Assembly (NCBI GenBank): GCA_949126835.1
Contig: OX421498.1
Location: 34,207,299-34,271,298, forward strand
Reading direction: 5' to 3'
Length of the DNA: 64,000 bases
Source of the DNA: Anisus vortex
Taxonomy: Eukaryota; Mollusca; Gastropoda; Planorbidae
Shown here: piece by piece, positions 25,631 to 38,545 of the stretch
Layout: every line of letters starts with the position of its first letter
How positions within the stretch are numbered: position 1 is the stretch's first letter
Made by a program: the position numbers and the translations under genes
Notes under the pieces: model-generated
Databases searched by the model: none
What the model was told of the DNA's origin: nothing
Seen by the model: only the letters and a program-made list of their open reading frames with translations

Positions 25631-26680
25631 GACTAAGTAATATATTTAAGTTTCGAAATTGAAGAATCATATTCTTGTATTTTGATAGAGAAAAAAAAAA
25701 GAATTCAATATAATTCTGAGATCAAGCTTTTTTTTTTTTTTCAATGATTTTTGTGGTAAGACAATGTTTTTTTTTATAATGATTTTATATTTAAACACAC
25801 ACACACACACACGCACACACACACACATACACAGGATCGGATTCAGTACTTTTCGCTACAAACTACACTCAGTGTAGTGCAAAAAAAAAAAAAGGAAATA
25901 AGAAAAAATGACGTCACATCATGCAGGGTGATCTCCCCAGTGGGACATATAAAAAACTTTTTTTTTCGTGTTGTTTTATGTGTCAGTCTGTGTGTGTGTG
26001 TGTGTTTGTCTGAATGCTTGTGCGCAACAGCTTGTGTGAATTTTGTGTGCGTGTATGTATGTATGTATGTACGTGTGTGTGTTTTATCGCCTGCTGAATA
26101 TAGTCGTAAACAGACAGTCAATACAGCAATAAATAATAAAAGGGGGTGGGGATGATAGCGTTAAAGCGAATAGAGATTTACCGCCAGATGGATTGGAATT
26201 TCAAAAGAGAAGATCAAATGAGAAATTTGGAAGTTCATTAGCTCCTTGCTAAGTTCTATAGGGTCATCCGGTGCACAGTTAATTTTTGTGTTGAAATTTT
26301 ATCTGAGATTATTTCTATCGTTTATTATAATCATATTTTTTTCTTTATTGTTTGTTTCTTGCGTGACACACTTTTCTTTAAATCTAGAATCTTAAAACAA
26401 GTTGTCGCTTCTTTGTAAACATTGACCGCATTAATATCATAGCTATAACTAACTGTAAACTTCAGACAATAAGTCTTCTTCGTCATTCTTAAAAGTTATG
26501 ATTTGGAGGATTCAGACAACAAGCCCAATACTTGTAACGAACTGCACCGTGGCTGCTCAAAGAAAAGATGTAGCGAATTAAATTTTATTTCATTTCCAAA
26601 AGATGATGCCGAATGAAAACGATGGGTTGTGAACGCCAGACGTGAAAAATTACATATTTATAATCCCAAACTTATTGTTT
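25631..26680. other. Gene-free stretch with (CA)n and (GT)n tracts
   Basis: A (CA)n tract lies at about 25796-25832 and a GT-rich patch at about 25985-26085. These explain the overlapping open frames on both strands. TGACGTCA occurs at about 25909-25916. Confidence 0.5.
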
Positions 26681-26850
26681 TTACAGTTTACAGACGTTCC
26701 TTCTAGATAGAAGATTATTACGTCCACTAGGCCCAAAACTCCTGCAGGGCGACAGGGATCCGTCGGTGGCAGGGATAGAACCCGCGACCTGCCCGTTGAT
26801 TTTTGGTTGACAGGCCGGTGAACTAACCGCTGGACCAGCCGGCTTCACGC
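26681..26850 (-). mobile_element. SINE-B, full-length tRNA-derived retroposon
   Basis: Read on the minus strand the head is GCCGGCTGGTCCAGCGGTTA (A-box region), then gcgggttctatccctgcc (B-box region). A short body (gcaggagttttgggcctagt) follows. The tail gacgtaataatcttctatct, then agaaggaacgtctgtaaact, closely matches the 3' end of the LINE copies in this window. A truncated relative lies at 46722-46870 and a head remnant at 88-165. Confidence 0.8.
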
Positions 26851-28035
26851 TTTCATGCAAAAGAATTTTCGTTTTATGTTTTTTTTGCATCTACGGATTG
26901 TGTTTTTTTAATTACCGAAAATGGCTACTTTTGAGTAACTTTTAGCTAATTTGTTTAACAAAAAAAGGTAAATTTTACTTAACGCGACTACACATTGACT
27001 GTTATCGTCTACTCACTTTTGATGTTAAGAACCGAATCCTAAAAACTAATCTTGTAGCCTTTGTATATTTCTAAAAGACCAGAAAATGGTCGTCGAGGTT
27101 TAACATTTTATTGTCAAACATCAGCAAAAGCATGTTTTTTTGTTTCCGGAAATGCCCCGTAAGTTCATGATTTCGTTCGTCCATGACCTATTGAAAAGGT
27201 CAAGCCTCATTAAGACTTGCTCATAGCATGTAGCAGGACTAAGACTTCTAGCTAACCATATTATAGTTTATCATTAAGTCAAGTTTCTTGTGGTAGCTAT
27301 ATGTTTGTCAGGGTAGAATGGTACAGGGGGAGAAAGGGGGTGGGCGGTCAGAAGTACCGACATGTCCTATATCGAAGTAATAATCGGTCAAAAAACAAAC
27401 ACAACAAAATCAAATAATAACAAGGCGTACTTATTTCTGGCACTGACAGAATAAAAAAAAATGTGCTCATGTGACTCGATTATCCTTAAAAAACAGCCTT
27501 GTTATTTCCCGTGCGTTGAGCTTGAGTCACTTGGCGTGCTGTATTCACGTTGAATGATTTAAAAGTTATAGAATAGTTATAGTAGCGAAACAAACAACAA
27601 GAAATAAGATCTACCAACTATGGCGGCAGTTATTCTCTTTTATCAGACATGTACATACATACAAAGTTCAAACACACATAAAATATACACACAATACAAT
27701 ACCCGATCTTCTAATTAATAGTTCCTCCAACATAAGTTCAAGGCTGTTGAGACAACAGTTGTTCGTTGAGGGCATTGATCTTGTCCCCGGATTTATAGTT
27801 ATAGTAAATAACAAATATAATTGAACCAATTTTTTCTGCCTTGTACACAAAGTTTGTGGTTGGTAATTAGGGGTGGGGGGTGGGTGGTTCTGGTCGATTT
27901 ATCTCGTCGTGGTGAAATATAGAGCATAAAATGCAGTAGATACATTTTACTGTCAATAGTATATTGAAAATACAACTTTTTAGTTAGTTTTAAATTTTGT
28001 CTCTGTGTTTCATATCTATACATTTTATATATAAA
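26851..28035. other. AT-rich gene-free stretch
   Basis: No supported gene or repeat. The short open frames at 27668-28071 lack any recognisable motif. Confidence 0.45.
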
Positions 28036-28290
28036 AGTAAAGTAAAGTACTATTCGGACCAAATTGATCATAGGGCTGGTAAAGCAGCGTTCACCAGGGG
28101 AATACTATGGGATGTGTGACCAGCAAAATGCCCTGACGCCTTTACTTTACGCCAACTAATGTCAGGTATCGATCAGAGCTGGGAAGACTCAGGGGACACC
28201 CTCCAGACCAAGGAACAGATCCTCGCCTTCACCAGGATTCGAACCCGGGACCGTCGGTACGCCAGACGAACGCGCTGCATGCACTCTTAA
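28036..28290 (-). mobile_element. SINE-A, full-length
   Basis: On the minus strand the tRNA-like head with B box cgggttcgaatcctggtgaa is followed by the SINE-A body. It ends 'aaatttggtccgaatagtac', then tttacttt, the same terminus as the copies at 41229 and 5235. Confidence 0.8.
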
Positions 28291-29118
28291 CTCACACCAA
28301 TTTTTTTTAACAAACCTCTCAGCCTCATTTTTCACAATGGCCTGCATTCGCTGCTTCGATAAAATGTCTCTATCGACATACATGTCAGAAGGGCTTTATA
28401 TATTTTTTACTAGTTATATTTTAAATTATAAACAATCTGTAAGGTTAATGATTACTGAAAAAAAGGTGTACTGTTTGAATCTTACCACTTTTAATTATAG
28501 CAGAGCTATTTCCCCACTCGTGCGTTGCGCGTGAGTCACTGGCGCGTGCTGTATTCGCCTTGGATAATTTAAGAGTAACAGAATGCTAATCACAGGCAGT
28601 GTGTCCATCAGTTGTCTGTCAAGTTAATACTGGTCTGTGTGACAAAGAGTGTGTATGTGTGTGTGTGTGTTTGTGTGTGGTGACACAATAGGTTCATACA
28701 TACAAAAACCGAACAGTGATTTAACTTTTTAGAAAATGGCATAACTGAGATAAACAATATTATTATATGTTTTAAAACCACCTCAACATTAATTTGCAAA
28801 TTTGAAAGGGACCAGCTAAAGACCGCGGTAACGTGATGAAACCACTGGAGGATAATAAAATATGCATTGCTAGTAGATATCTGTTCTGTCAATAGACTAG
28901 ATGTGTTGCGTTACAAGACGTTTTCACAGAATCACGCGATCAAAGAAGAATACTGACAGACTTGTAAGGAATCATATAGATCTAGATGTTCCAGACAACT
29001 TTAACCGTTACTTTGTGAGTATAGAACATTTGTTCTATGTTTGGTTTACTTTTTTTCTCACCTACATTTGTTTTGTCATAGTTTTAATTATCTCAGATTA
29101 TAACTTATTGACTTTTTT
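28291..29118. other. Gene-free stretch with (GT)n tract
   Basis: A (GT)n patch lies at about 28650-28680. No gene is supported. Confidence 0.5.
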
Positions 29119-29395
<277 letters not shown>

Positions 29396-30215
29396 TAGCT
29401 GGATCATGTTAAGAAATGAGTAGTAGAGGCATCTTCACTGTCTTTGTTGCTAATATATGCAATGCAATCATTATTCTCTGGATAATCTATCTTTACCCCC
29501 CCCCCCTCTCCAATCCCGTCACCATTTTACGTCTCGTTACGTAATAACTTAAAACTATAGCACCTATAGGGTTTGGAGGATGAAAATCCGGAGTTTAGCC
29601 GTCGCCATGGAAACTGCTAAACTACTAACATGTTCTAGCACGCTAAGATTTACATTGACTTTTTGTAAAAGTGTAATCTCTGACTAATATAAAGGAAGAT
29701 TCTCTAGGTGGGCGTCATCTTTTTCTTTTTTTTTTCTTTTGTTTTTTCTTTAATTGTCGTACAATTTTTCTAAGAACAAGAGAGAAAAGAAATCTCTAAA
29801 CTGACGTGACAAAACCGTAAAATTCAAGGACGTACTCAGTTGAATGTCATGAAGCAAAGGGGTGCATTGATTTAGTCTTATGAAATCAGTTTATAAGCAC
29901 AATTTTCATTTCTCAACAGGTTTGTTGATTTATTTATTTTTACTTTTTTGTTTAGAATAACCTTTTTAGTGAAGTAAACATTTAAAAAAACGAAAGTTCA
30001 ATTAGCTTTTGCTTAAATAATTATTTACACAAAACTTTTTGTGATATCTATCAACTAGTATATTACATGGTGGAAACTTTAGACAGAACACTGATGTATC
30101 TTGGAGTATCCGGATAATTCAGATTTTTAAACGTATTTCAATGGAAATCTAACTGTATTTAAATGTGTAATTTAAAATAAATGTTTTGGTTTCTTTTAAG
30201 ATCTATGTGATATTG
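29396..30215. other. AT-rich gene-free stretch
   Basis: A C-run near 29491-29501 and poly-T patches; nothing else recognised. Confidence 0.45.
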
Positions 30216-30217
30216 GT

Positions 30218-30528
30218 CTAGAAAAGAAGGGAATACGTCTTTTTTCTTTGAAGAGCGTTATTTTTGCCGCCTTTTAAAATTGCTCTAAAATTTGGGTCGC
30301 ATTCTTCATGGACTTTATAACACATCCGGTTGTGGATAGCAAGTCTGTTTCTCCGATACATTCGTTTACTGGCATGGAAATCAGCAATGTCACAATAATT
30401 ATGTAAGGACAAGTAAATGTGGGTTGTAATTGCACTAGCCACATTATCCCATAGTTTGGTGTGGTCTGGGAGATGAATGAACCACATTAAATCCCTTACT
30501 TTAATTGGACGGTATAGGAGTTCTGTTC
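30218..30528 (-). CDS. Unidentified possible terminal exon or gene fragment
   Basis: An uninterrupted minus-strand frame of about 103 codons follows an upstream TGA and ends at a TAG. From its first Met at 30487 it is 89 codons. Composition is protein-like: balanced, with few low-complexity runs. Notable segments are LYRPIKVRDLMWFIHLPDHT, then KLWDNVASAITTHIYLSLHN, and a basic patch SKRMYRRNRLAIHNRMCYKV. It has three cysteines and several histidines. No tandem repeat or known transposon end accounts for it. I do not recognise the family, and I see no good splice acceptor with a pyrimidine tract just upstream. It may be a last exon, a fragment of an unrecognised mobile element, or chance. Confidence 0.3.
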
Positions 30529-31810
30529 ATTTTATAAGTTCATTTATGTTATAATTTAGTCTGACTAGGCAAAGACGCGAGTATTTAACTTTTTACTAGC
30601 TTTAAAACTATAATTCTAGGAAAGTTTAACTAACAGCTCAATGTCAATCTTAAAATGACAAATATGTGTGTCGTGAGGCACAAGTAGAAGTTAATCCGTT
30701 GAAAGGTTAATCCAGTAATATATTGGGTAAACTCCCATATTGGTGTTGGGACGGAGAACGCCCAAGGGTCAACACCAGAGGCGTGGAGAAGGCGGCACGC
30801 GGGCCCTAACACGGCTCTCCACGAAACCCGTTACTGAAGCCCTCAGAGAGCTTCTAACGGCAATTTTTAAAAATTCATTGTAGTAATAATGTAAATAAAT
30901 GTTCATACTGTTTGGCCCGTCTAGTTGTATCAAACTCCGTATACGGTCCAATGATGACAAAATGTTGCACTCCGCTGGTCTACACTAAACTATAAGGCAC
31001 TCTCTATGCATCCAATAAAGTTCAGTACTTTTTTAAAAAGACAATCCATCGTTAATCGAAAGTTCTAAACATTCAAGCTCAACTAGACTATAAGCCCTAC
31101 CCGGCCACATTGATCTTCCCAACCAATGACAACCAAACACTACCTGTTTCTAAATTGTTATCTTAAGAACAAAATATTGAAAGATCTTTATCTTAGCAGT
31201 GAAGACTGTGCGTATTGTTTCTATATATTTATTGAGGCACACACAAAAATAATCATTCGTTTTTTTTTGCAAAACGTTCCATGCACGAAAGTCGTTATTA
31301 TTTATGGAAGCTGTAGTGTCGAAGCTTTCATGTGAAATCCCTATTATTACCCCAGAGTGAAACTTCAGAGTGCTTTGGAATCAATGGAGGGATTCTTGCA
31401 GAGTGTGCTTGTAGCCAACTTTTTTTAGACTTTGAGTGTTTCTTAGAATTAGAAAGAAATCATTTTGAAGTTATGCTCAGCAGGATGAAACTACATGTTG
31501 ATTCCGAGAAGCACCCACAAATAGAATGTGCACACACATAAATATTTGTTGATAGAATTATAATATGCCATCACACAGTGGCGAAACAAGGGAAAATTGC
31601 GCCCGAGGAGCCTGGGGCGGGAGTCGAAACTGGCATATTTTTTCAGATGTTAGTTTTCATTTATTAGTAAGCTAACGTGATAGAGGTTAAGAAAGTATTT
31701 TCCGCCTACTCAGACCATGACACATTTACGGCCGATTACACGGCCCATTCTAGTTATCTTACTGCCATCATCTTAAGTTTCTTGTTTTGAAGGCGGGGAG
31801 TTTTATCGTA
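30529..31810. other. Gene-free stretch
   Basis: A GC-richer patch at about 30750-30850 could be a LINE remnant, but I cannot prove it. At 31574 the words CACAGTGGCGAAACAAGGG resemble one end of a DNA transposon, with no partner end visible. Confidence 0.35.
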
Positions 31811-31814
31811 ACTC

Positions 31815-31905
31815 AATTACAAGAGGATTGTGGGGACAGCACACTGTTCATCTGCCTTTATCGTCCCGCAAACAGATCTTAGGTTGTCCATCAGAGCCGG
31901 TAAAA
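31815..31905 (-). repeat. SINE-A fragment
   Basis: The words gaggattgtggggacagcac and catcagagccggtaaaactg parallel the reverse-oriented SINE-A body. No tRNA-like head is present. Confidence 0.45.
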
Positions 31906-32893
31906 CTGAAATACTCATCTAAATCTGATACGTATACATATAATATTACACCTTTAATATTCGAATACTGATGTGTTGTAGGCCCTAATTGTATTATTAC
32001 GAATTTTTGGCAATGTCTTAAAAAAAAAGAATCCCTGATAATGTGGAGATATTACTATAACACAAATCGTGTGATCTGCGCATGCCTACCAATCACAGCT
32101 TCCGTTTAAAGTCACGCGATGCGACACGTGCGAAAAAAAAGTCGATGATCTCTTCAATAAAAAAACAACAACAACTCCAAAAGGTTATGTCTGAGTGCAT
32201 ATTATTTGTTTCAACTGACGCAACATCCAGGTTCTTGTCTCGCCCCACCCATAAACGCTGTTATAACCATGAGGTCAACGTCTAGATGTAATTTTAATAT
32301 AAATGTCTGCCAAACATTTTACAATCCTGCTTTTTTTTTCATGTCATGTGTCTGGACAAGCCCCACACTCCCTGGCATTTCTTTACACAATAATTCTTTA
32401 AAAAAAAAAAGGCTCGACTAAATTTGCGAATAATTCGATAAATGTTTGTCAAGCGATATTAAAGCTTCCCTTCCACCCCTTTCCAAAAAAAAACAACAAC
32501 AACAACCGTGGCTACACCCCTGGGGATGGGGGAGTTGATGCTTGCTCAGCCTACCGCTGCATATTTTGGTTTTCCCAAAGAGATACATTTTGTGATATAA
32601 ACCAACACCGAGAACAACTATTTCCTATCTAATACTACTGACTTGCCTTACACACTTTACAACACCTCCCAACCTACATGATCGGCTTAAATCGCGTGCC
32701 CTGGTTCCACTATATTCTCGGTGATTTAAACGCCAGATCTGGCGAGATTTTAAGCCGCCACGCGTTTCCTAAATACTAAGTTGATTTTAATCTTTACAAC
32801 GTGATCACGACAGATTTATATATATATATATGTATATCTTATGTAATGGAACACAGGATTCTTTACCTAGATAACTTTCCTATGTAATTGATT

Positions 32894-32938
<45 letters not shown>

Positions 32939-34419
32939 CTATCGATATATATATATATGAATAATTGCAGATCTACGCTCGCATAATTACATATTGTGGT
33001 AGAAGCGACAGCATGCGACACATTTCTAACCCGTTGTCTTGTTATTTTTTCATGCTTCAATGCACTTGAGAAGATTTGTTTCTGAAAAAAATGTGTTTCT
33101 GCAGATTACACAAATTTAGCTATGGTCTAGTTATCAGGGGGAGAGAATAACTTTCCTTGGTTGGATTGATTCCTACCATGGTCATGGTTACTGGGCCAGA
33201 TACTTACAGGTGATTAATTATTGACAAACACGACAGCTTTCTTTATTAATGATTAGTAGTTTTTCTTTTATATAATATTTATATGGCGTCATTAACGTGA
33301 ATAATTGACACAAAGTACGTATTGTAAAATGAAAGAATAATAGGGTTAATCATAATTAATGAGAGACTTATATAGTCAACTGAAGTCATTCACCTGTTTG
33401 TTTAAATCTGGTTACAGGATGCTAATATTGATTCTTTATATGTTTGAAGAATTAAATTTGCCAGGAGATGCACGTTTTTATTTTTATTTTTTTTATTTTC
33501 ATACATTAGAAAGTAATTCCTAATGAGACTGACTGGCCGGATGCAATTTAGTGACGGGCAGTATTCGACCCGCGGACCGCAACATGCTCACCCTCTTTAC
33601 TCCACTCCACAACCAACTGCAAAGAGATTTTGGCAGTGGAGATCCAGGAGGAAATGTCTGTTTCTCATGTATCTCTGAAAAAATACTAAAGTGTGCTAAC
33701 AAAGTGCTAGTTAATTTGTTCTCACACCTTACGTTTGACTAAACCAACATAATTGATAGTAAACTTAATAACTGTGACTTGTCGAACGGTCAATTAGCAT
33801 TCAATCAAAGTAGTGCCACACATGATCAAGTTTTTATACGTCTTGTTATACATAATAACATTTATAATTTATTCAATGAATCCACATATCAAACTATCCA
33901 GAAAATATTCAGGGGGGGGGGGGGCCCTAATCTGATCGCACATGTTTTTATATTGTTTTATTAATAGGTTATATTTTAATTACTAATAACCAATATCCAG
34001 ATCGTGTAAATATGATATTTTCCCATTAGTTTTAATTACGAGTGTAAAACCAAAGACTATAATAAGTTGGGCCGCTTGCTTTAATATTTCTGCTATTTGA
34101 TGACTCGAATGACCTCGTTTCGAAATTTCCAATTCCCTTTTGTACTGTACACTTCCGTTTTATTTAATCGCTATGATTTTCTCAATGAAAAATTAAAATT
34201 AAAATCGAAATATATACAGCGGAAACATTTAGGCAAACGTAGGAGCGTAGAAGTAATTTAAGACAGCGTTATTGGATGCTCATGGAAGAAAAACATATAA
34301 GCTTTAAAAATAGAGCAAGCGGTTCATCTTATTATAGTCTTTGGTACAACTAAAAGTCACCCTGTCACATTACAGAATGTGACCAATTTGACTTTCCAGT
34401 TTTTCTTGTCTTAAAAAAT
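31906..34419. other. AT-rich gene-free stretch with (AT)n tracts
   Basis: (TA)n tracts lie at about 32817-32832 and 32897-32934. A small inverted repeat (cggcttaaatcgcgtg against gattttaagccgccacgcg) spans about 32684-32766 and encloses the perfect palindrome CGCCAGATCTGGCG at 32731-32744. A G13 tract is at 33912-33924. No gene is supported. Confidence 0.5.
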
Positions 34420-35137
34420 ATATATTTATCTATATCTTTGCATCTATCAATCTAAATTGATCTATATCTATGTATGTATGTATGTTGTTATCTTTATTCA
34501 TCTATCAAATTTATCGATCCATCTATCCAACCAAATATCTATCCATCTATCGAATTATATATCTATCCGACTATCTATCTACATACCTGCCTATCGACAT
34601 GCACAGATACTCATCCACCTACCCAAATATCTATCTATCTATCTATCTACTTATCTATCTATCCATTATCTGTCTATCTATCCATCTATATTTCTATCTG
34701 TCTAAACAACACTTTGTCCAAAAAATCAGACTTGACATTGCGATCAACATCCTAGCTGTGATAATACCCCAATGCTACAGTAACCATTTATCCAATGCTG
34801 ACCTGGTAAAAAAAGAGGCCAGGTTATATCTACATTGACGATACCGTGACGTTAACCCGTAGCCCGTCAAGCAATCTGTTCCCGTCCGGTACAAATAAGA
34901 CGTCACGAAACTATTGTATCAATGGTCAAGGCATAAGAAGATATAAACTATTCTTGTGACTAGCATTGAGTTACTGTTTCAGACATATAGAGATCGGGAA
35001 AAAGAAATAAGTCTGTCTATTTATCTATCTTCTATTTTTCTAATTATCCAACTATCTATCTATCTATCTATTTATCTATTTAATTATCTATCTATTTATC
35101 TATCTGTATATCCATCTATCTATCTGGTAATAGTGTA

Positions 35138-35172
<35 letters not shown>

Positions 35173-35173
35173 A

Positions 35174-35209
<36 letters not shown>

Positions 35210-35472
35210 GGTAATATTGTAATCTATCTATCTATCTATCTATCTGTCTGGTAATATTGTAATTTATCTATCTATCTATTTATGTATCTGTATATCTATC
35301 TATCTATCTATCTTTCTGTATATCTATATATCTATATATCTATCTATCTATCTGGTAATAGTGTAATCTATCTATCTATCTGGTAATTGTGTAATCTATC
35401 TATTTATCTATCTGTATATCTATCTGTATATCTATCGATCTGTATATCTATCTATCTGTGTATCTATCTGTA

Positions 35473-35529
<57 letters not shown>

Positions 35530-35845
35530 GTATACCTATCTATCTGTATATCTATCTATCTATCTATTTATCTATCTATCTATTTATCTATCTGTATATC
35601 TATCTATCTGTATATCTATGTATCCATCTGTATATATATATATCTGTATATCTATTTATCTATGTTTGTGTCTCTGTCTACCTCTCTAATTCTCTATTTT
35701 TCTATGTATGTAAGTAAGTATATGTATGTATATTTATATATTGTAACTATGTATTTATCAAGATATCCGCCTGATTGGCTATATCTCTATGTATATATCT
35801 ATATATCAATCTATAGATCTAGAAATCTATCTCGCTATTTCTAAG
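34420..35845. repeat. Compound TCTA repeat with GGTAATAGTGTAATC spacers
   Basis: Long imperfect tatc/tctg tracts are punctuated five times between 35126 and 35395 by a 15-bp word, GGTAATAGTGTAATC or a close variant. This gives a higher-order structure. All long open frames here are repeat artefacts. Confidence 0.9.
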
Positions 35846-38015
35846 AATCTTCTATTAATTAATCTATTTGTATAACCACATGTTCATGGGTCTAACAAAC
35901 CATAATATATTATCTGTTTTGTAGTTCAAACCTTCATCCTGAATAAGTCTGACCTAAAAAAAAAAAACAATGTGAATGTACATTGCTTTTTGTTTTAATC
36001 CAAATTTTCCTAGCGACTTTCTTGTTGCTGTGGTTGACATTACTGTCCGAAAATCTGCATTACCTGCTTTCTACCATACCAATCCTCAAGACAAGACACG
36101 CACAACAACAACGCAAATAGTCTAGTCGGAAAACAGATCTAAACTCTGAACTCATACAGCTTGTAGGTCTGATATTACGATATTCTTACTATTTCTTAGA
36201 GCGAGCGCACTTGTACACGTGTCTCTCTGGGCGTGACTGCCTGTCTGTTCTTCTGATTGTTCGTCTGTTCATCAATAATATGTATGGCACCACAAAGCTG
36301 CCGTTGCCATCGACTGCGCCACTAGACGCAGAAAACATCAAAAGTGCATTAAACCAAAAAAAAAAAACATCTTTTTTAATTGACCAATTTATAGTGGAAA
36401 TGCTAGCATATGGTATATGTAATTATTGGTCGTTATTTTCATATACAGTGTATTAGGTGCATTATATAAACGTAATCATATCATTGCTATTGAAAATAAC
36501 AAAATAATTGTTCTAGAAATCTATACAGTGCCCATCATAACAGTAATGAATATTTCTTATTTAAAAACAGGTTATGACCTAGTTTTAATATAGGCCAGAA
36601 AAAACAGCACTTTTTTATGGATTTCCTTTTTAAAAAGATGTCACACGTCGAAAAAGGTTATGGTTGTATTGGGAATACAACGTCCCATTACATTTCCTGA
36701 ATAATCTATTACACATAAACTAGCTGATTGGTCAAGGTATTGAAACTAATAATATATTGTGGTAAACTCTATTCAACGCTAACTATTGACAATGGCAGTA
36801 TGATGCGATGGTGGTGTCATCGATTCTACATTTCCTATGTTAAAAAGTATAGAACTATGAAAATGATAATTAATAATAACGCTATTAACATTGTACGAGT
36901 TTCAATTGGGTTTAAAAAAGATGTATTATAACAATTTATGTAATCATTATGTCATCTTTCCATTCTCTGTACTGTATTTAACAATTTGAAATAGGTCAGA
37001 AAAAAAAACACAAAAAAACCCCATAACTTTTTATCCAATAAATGTATCTTGCTTAAATTAGATTTTTTTTTTAAATTTTTACAACCAGCTTTTCGTGCCA
37101 CTTACGGAACGATTTATCACCTGCCTTGATTTCCCTGGCCTGCCCTCCAAAAATGTTGTTTTAAACAACATTCAAATCTCCAACCACTGCTTTAACAGAT
37201 ACTGAAAACGTCTGAGAATAGTTCCAGCGACTCTACGGGACGCTTGCTGGAGGTGGGGGGAAAGGAATGTGGGGGAAGTGAAGGGTTAGCGTTTATTGAA
37301 AGAGGGGGCGGGTGGAATGGTGTTGAGGGAGGGGGGGGGGAGAATGAGTGGCTTTACTTCCCTTGGATTTGATTGATTTACGCTATGCGTCTGGAATAAC
37401 TAGCGTCAAGCTCTGCGGGCAATGCCTGTCTTTGTACCGCCGATCCAGAACTAAGATTTTCGTGTATTGCCCTAATCCACTCAGAGGCCTTCATGTTTCT
37501 AATATCAATAAATAAGTGTAAGTTCACAAGTGTATTGGTGACACAAATACAAATATAACTTTTCTATTTTTTGCACTACGGAAGCGAGATGTCGCTGAGT
37601 TTAAAGAAACACTTGGTAAAAGGTGCAGGAGTTCCATTTTTAACTTTCTGATCAAACCCACAATAATATTGTGGCTAAGAGCGCACTCTGCATGCTAAAT
37701 ATAATAGCACGGAGAGTCACGCTATAAAAATGACCATCATTATCACCTCCGTTAATATTTGTTCCATGGGGTTAAAAAAGCAGTTTTCAACAGTTCATTA
37801 GGCAACGACAAACGAACACAACAGCACAACAGCACGGTTCCATAATTTTCACTAATAAATGCTCATGAGAGCTTGGGTATTTGCCTGAACACGCTACCTT
37901 CGCCCTTTATTAAATTTCCCTATTATTATAGTATCGGGAAAACATTGGAGCATCAAGGTAACTGTACATTAGAGCTGCCTTGTTGTGCGTCCATATATCG
38001 AGTTCAGATTAGGCA
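35846..38015. other. AT-rich gene-free stretch
   Basis: A G-rich patch lies at about 37250-37345. Open frames at 36211-36456 and 36728-36931 have no recognisable motif. Confidence 0.45.
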
Positions 38016-38019
38016 CTCT

Positions 38020-38370
38020 ACCAACTATGTCTTACGGAGGGTGGACCATGATTCTATCCAGGTTTGGTAGTTACCCAATGGTAGAACCTCCACAGGAAAG
38101 ATCAGGCAACAGTTGCCCAGTTTCGTACAGGCCACTGTCCTATAGGTGCCTATTTCGGAAGGTTTAGGCCCAACCATGACTCGCGGTGTCGAAATTGCAG
38201 GGAAGTAGAGTAGACGGTCGGGCAAGTGCTTTTAGACTGCCCTGCCTTGCAGGAGCATAGAGTGGATGGGAACGGTCAACTGTTTGTACCGAACCTATAT
38301 TATATGGTGACTTGGCTACACTGCGTAGCACAAGTGTGTTTGTCCTCCGAGCCCTAAGAGAGTAATCGCG
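38020..38370 (+). mobile_element. LINE pol C-terminal fragment (RNase H/zinc-knuckle type), broken
   Basis: Forward frames, interrupted by stops and shifts, include RPLSYRCLFRKV, a Cys-containing 'gtgtcgaaattgcagggaag' segment followed by 'actgccctgcc', and finally YGDLATLRSTSVFVLRALRE. This order (his/cys-rich knuckle, then a conserved Leu-rich end) is typical of the C terminus of non-LTR retrotransposon polyproteins that carry an RNase H domain. It differs from the LINE family represented at 24665 and 45335. Confidence 0.6.
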
Positions 38371-38385
38371 GCTCGTATACTCACA

Positions 38386-38545
38386 CCGGTGAAGTGAGGT
38401 TCAAGTCTAGTAGTTATTTGAGATTAGTTGTGATTAGGGAGACGTAAAGGCGTATGCACATTGTGCTGGCCACACTATCCCTTTCCGGTCACTGCAGGCA
38501 GATAAGTACACTTATTAGTTCACCTCAAAACCAAGCATTTCCTTT
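38386..38545 (+). repeat. SINE-A, partial
   Basis: The body words 'gcacattgtgctggccacac' and 'tccctttccggtcactgcag' are present, but only a B-box-like trace (gaggttcaagtc) of the head remains. It abuts the LINE fragment. Confidence 0.55.
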
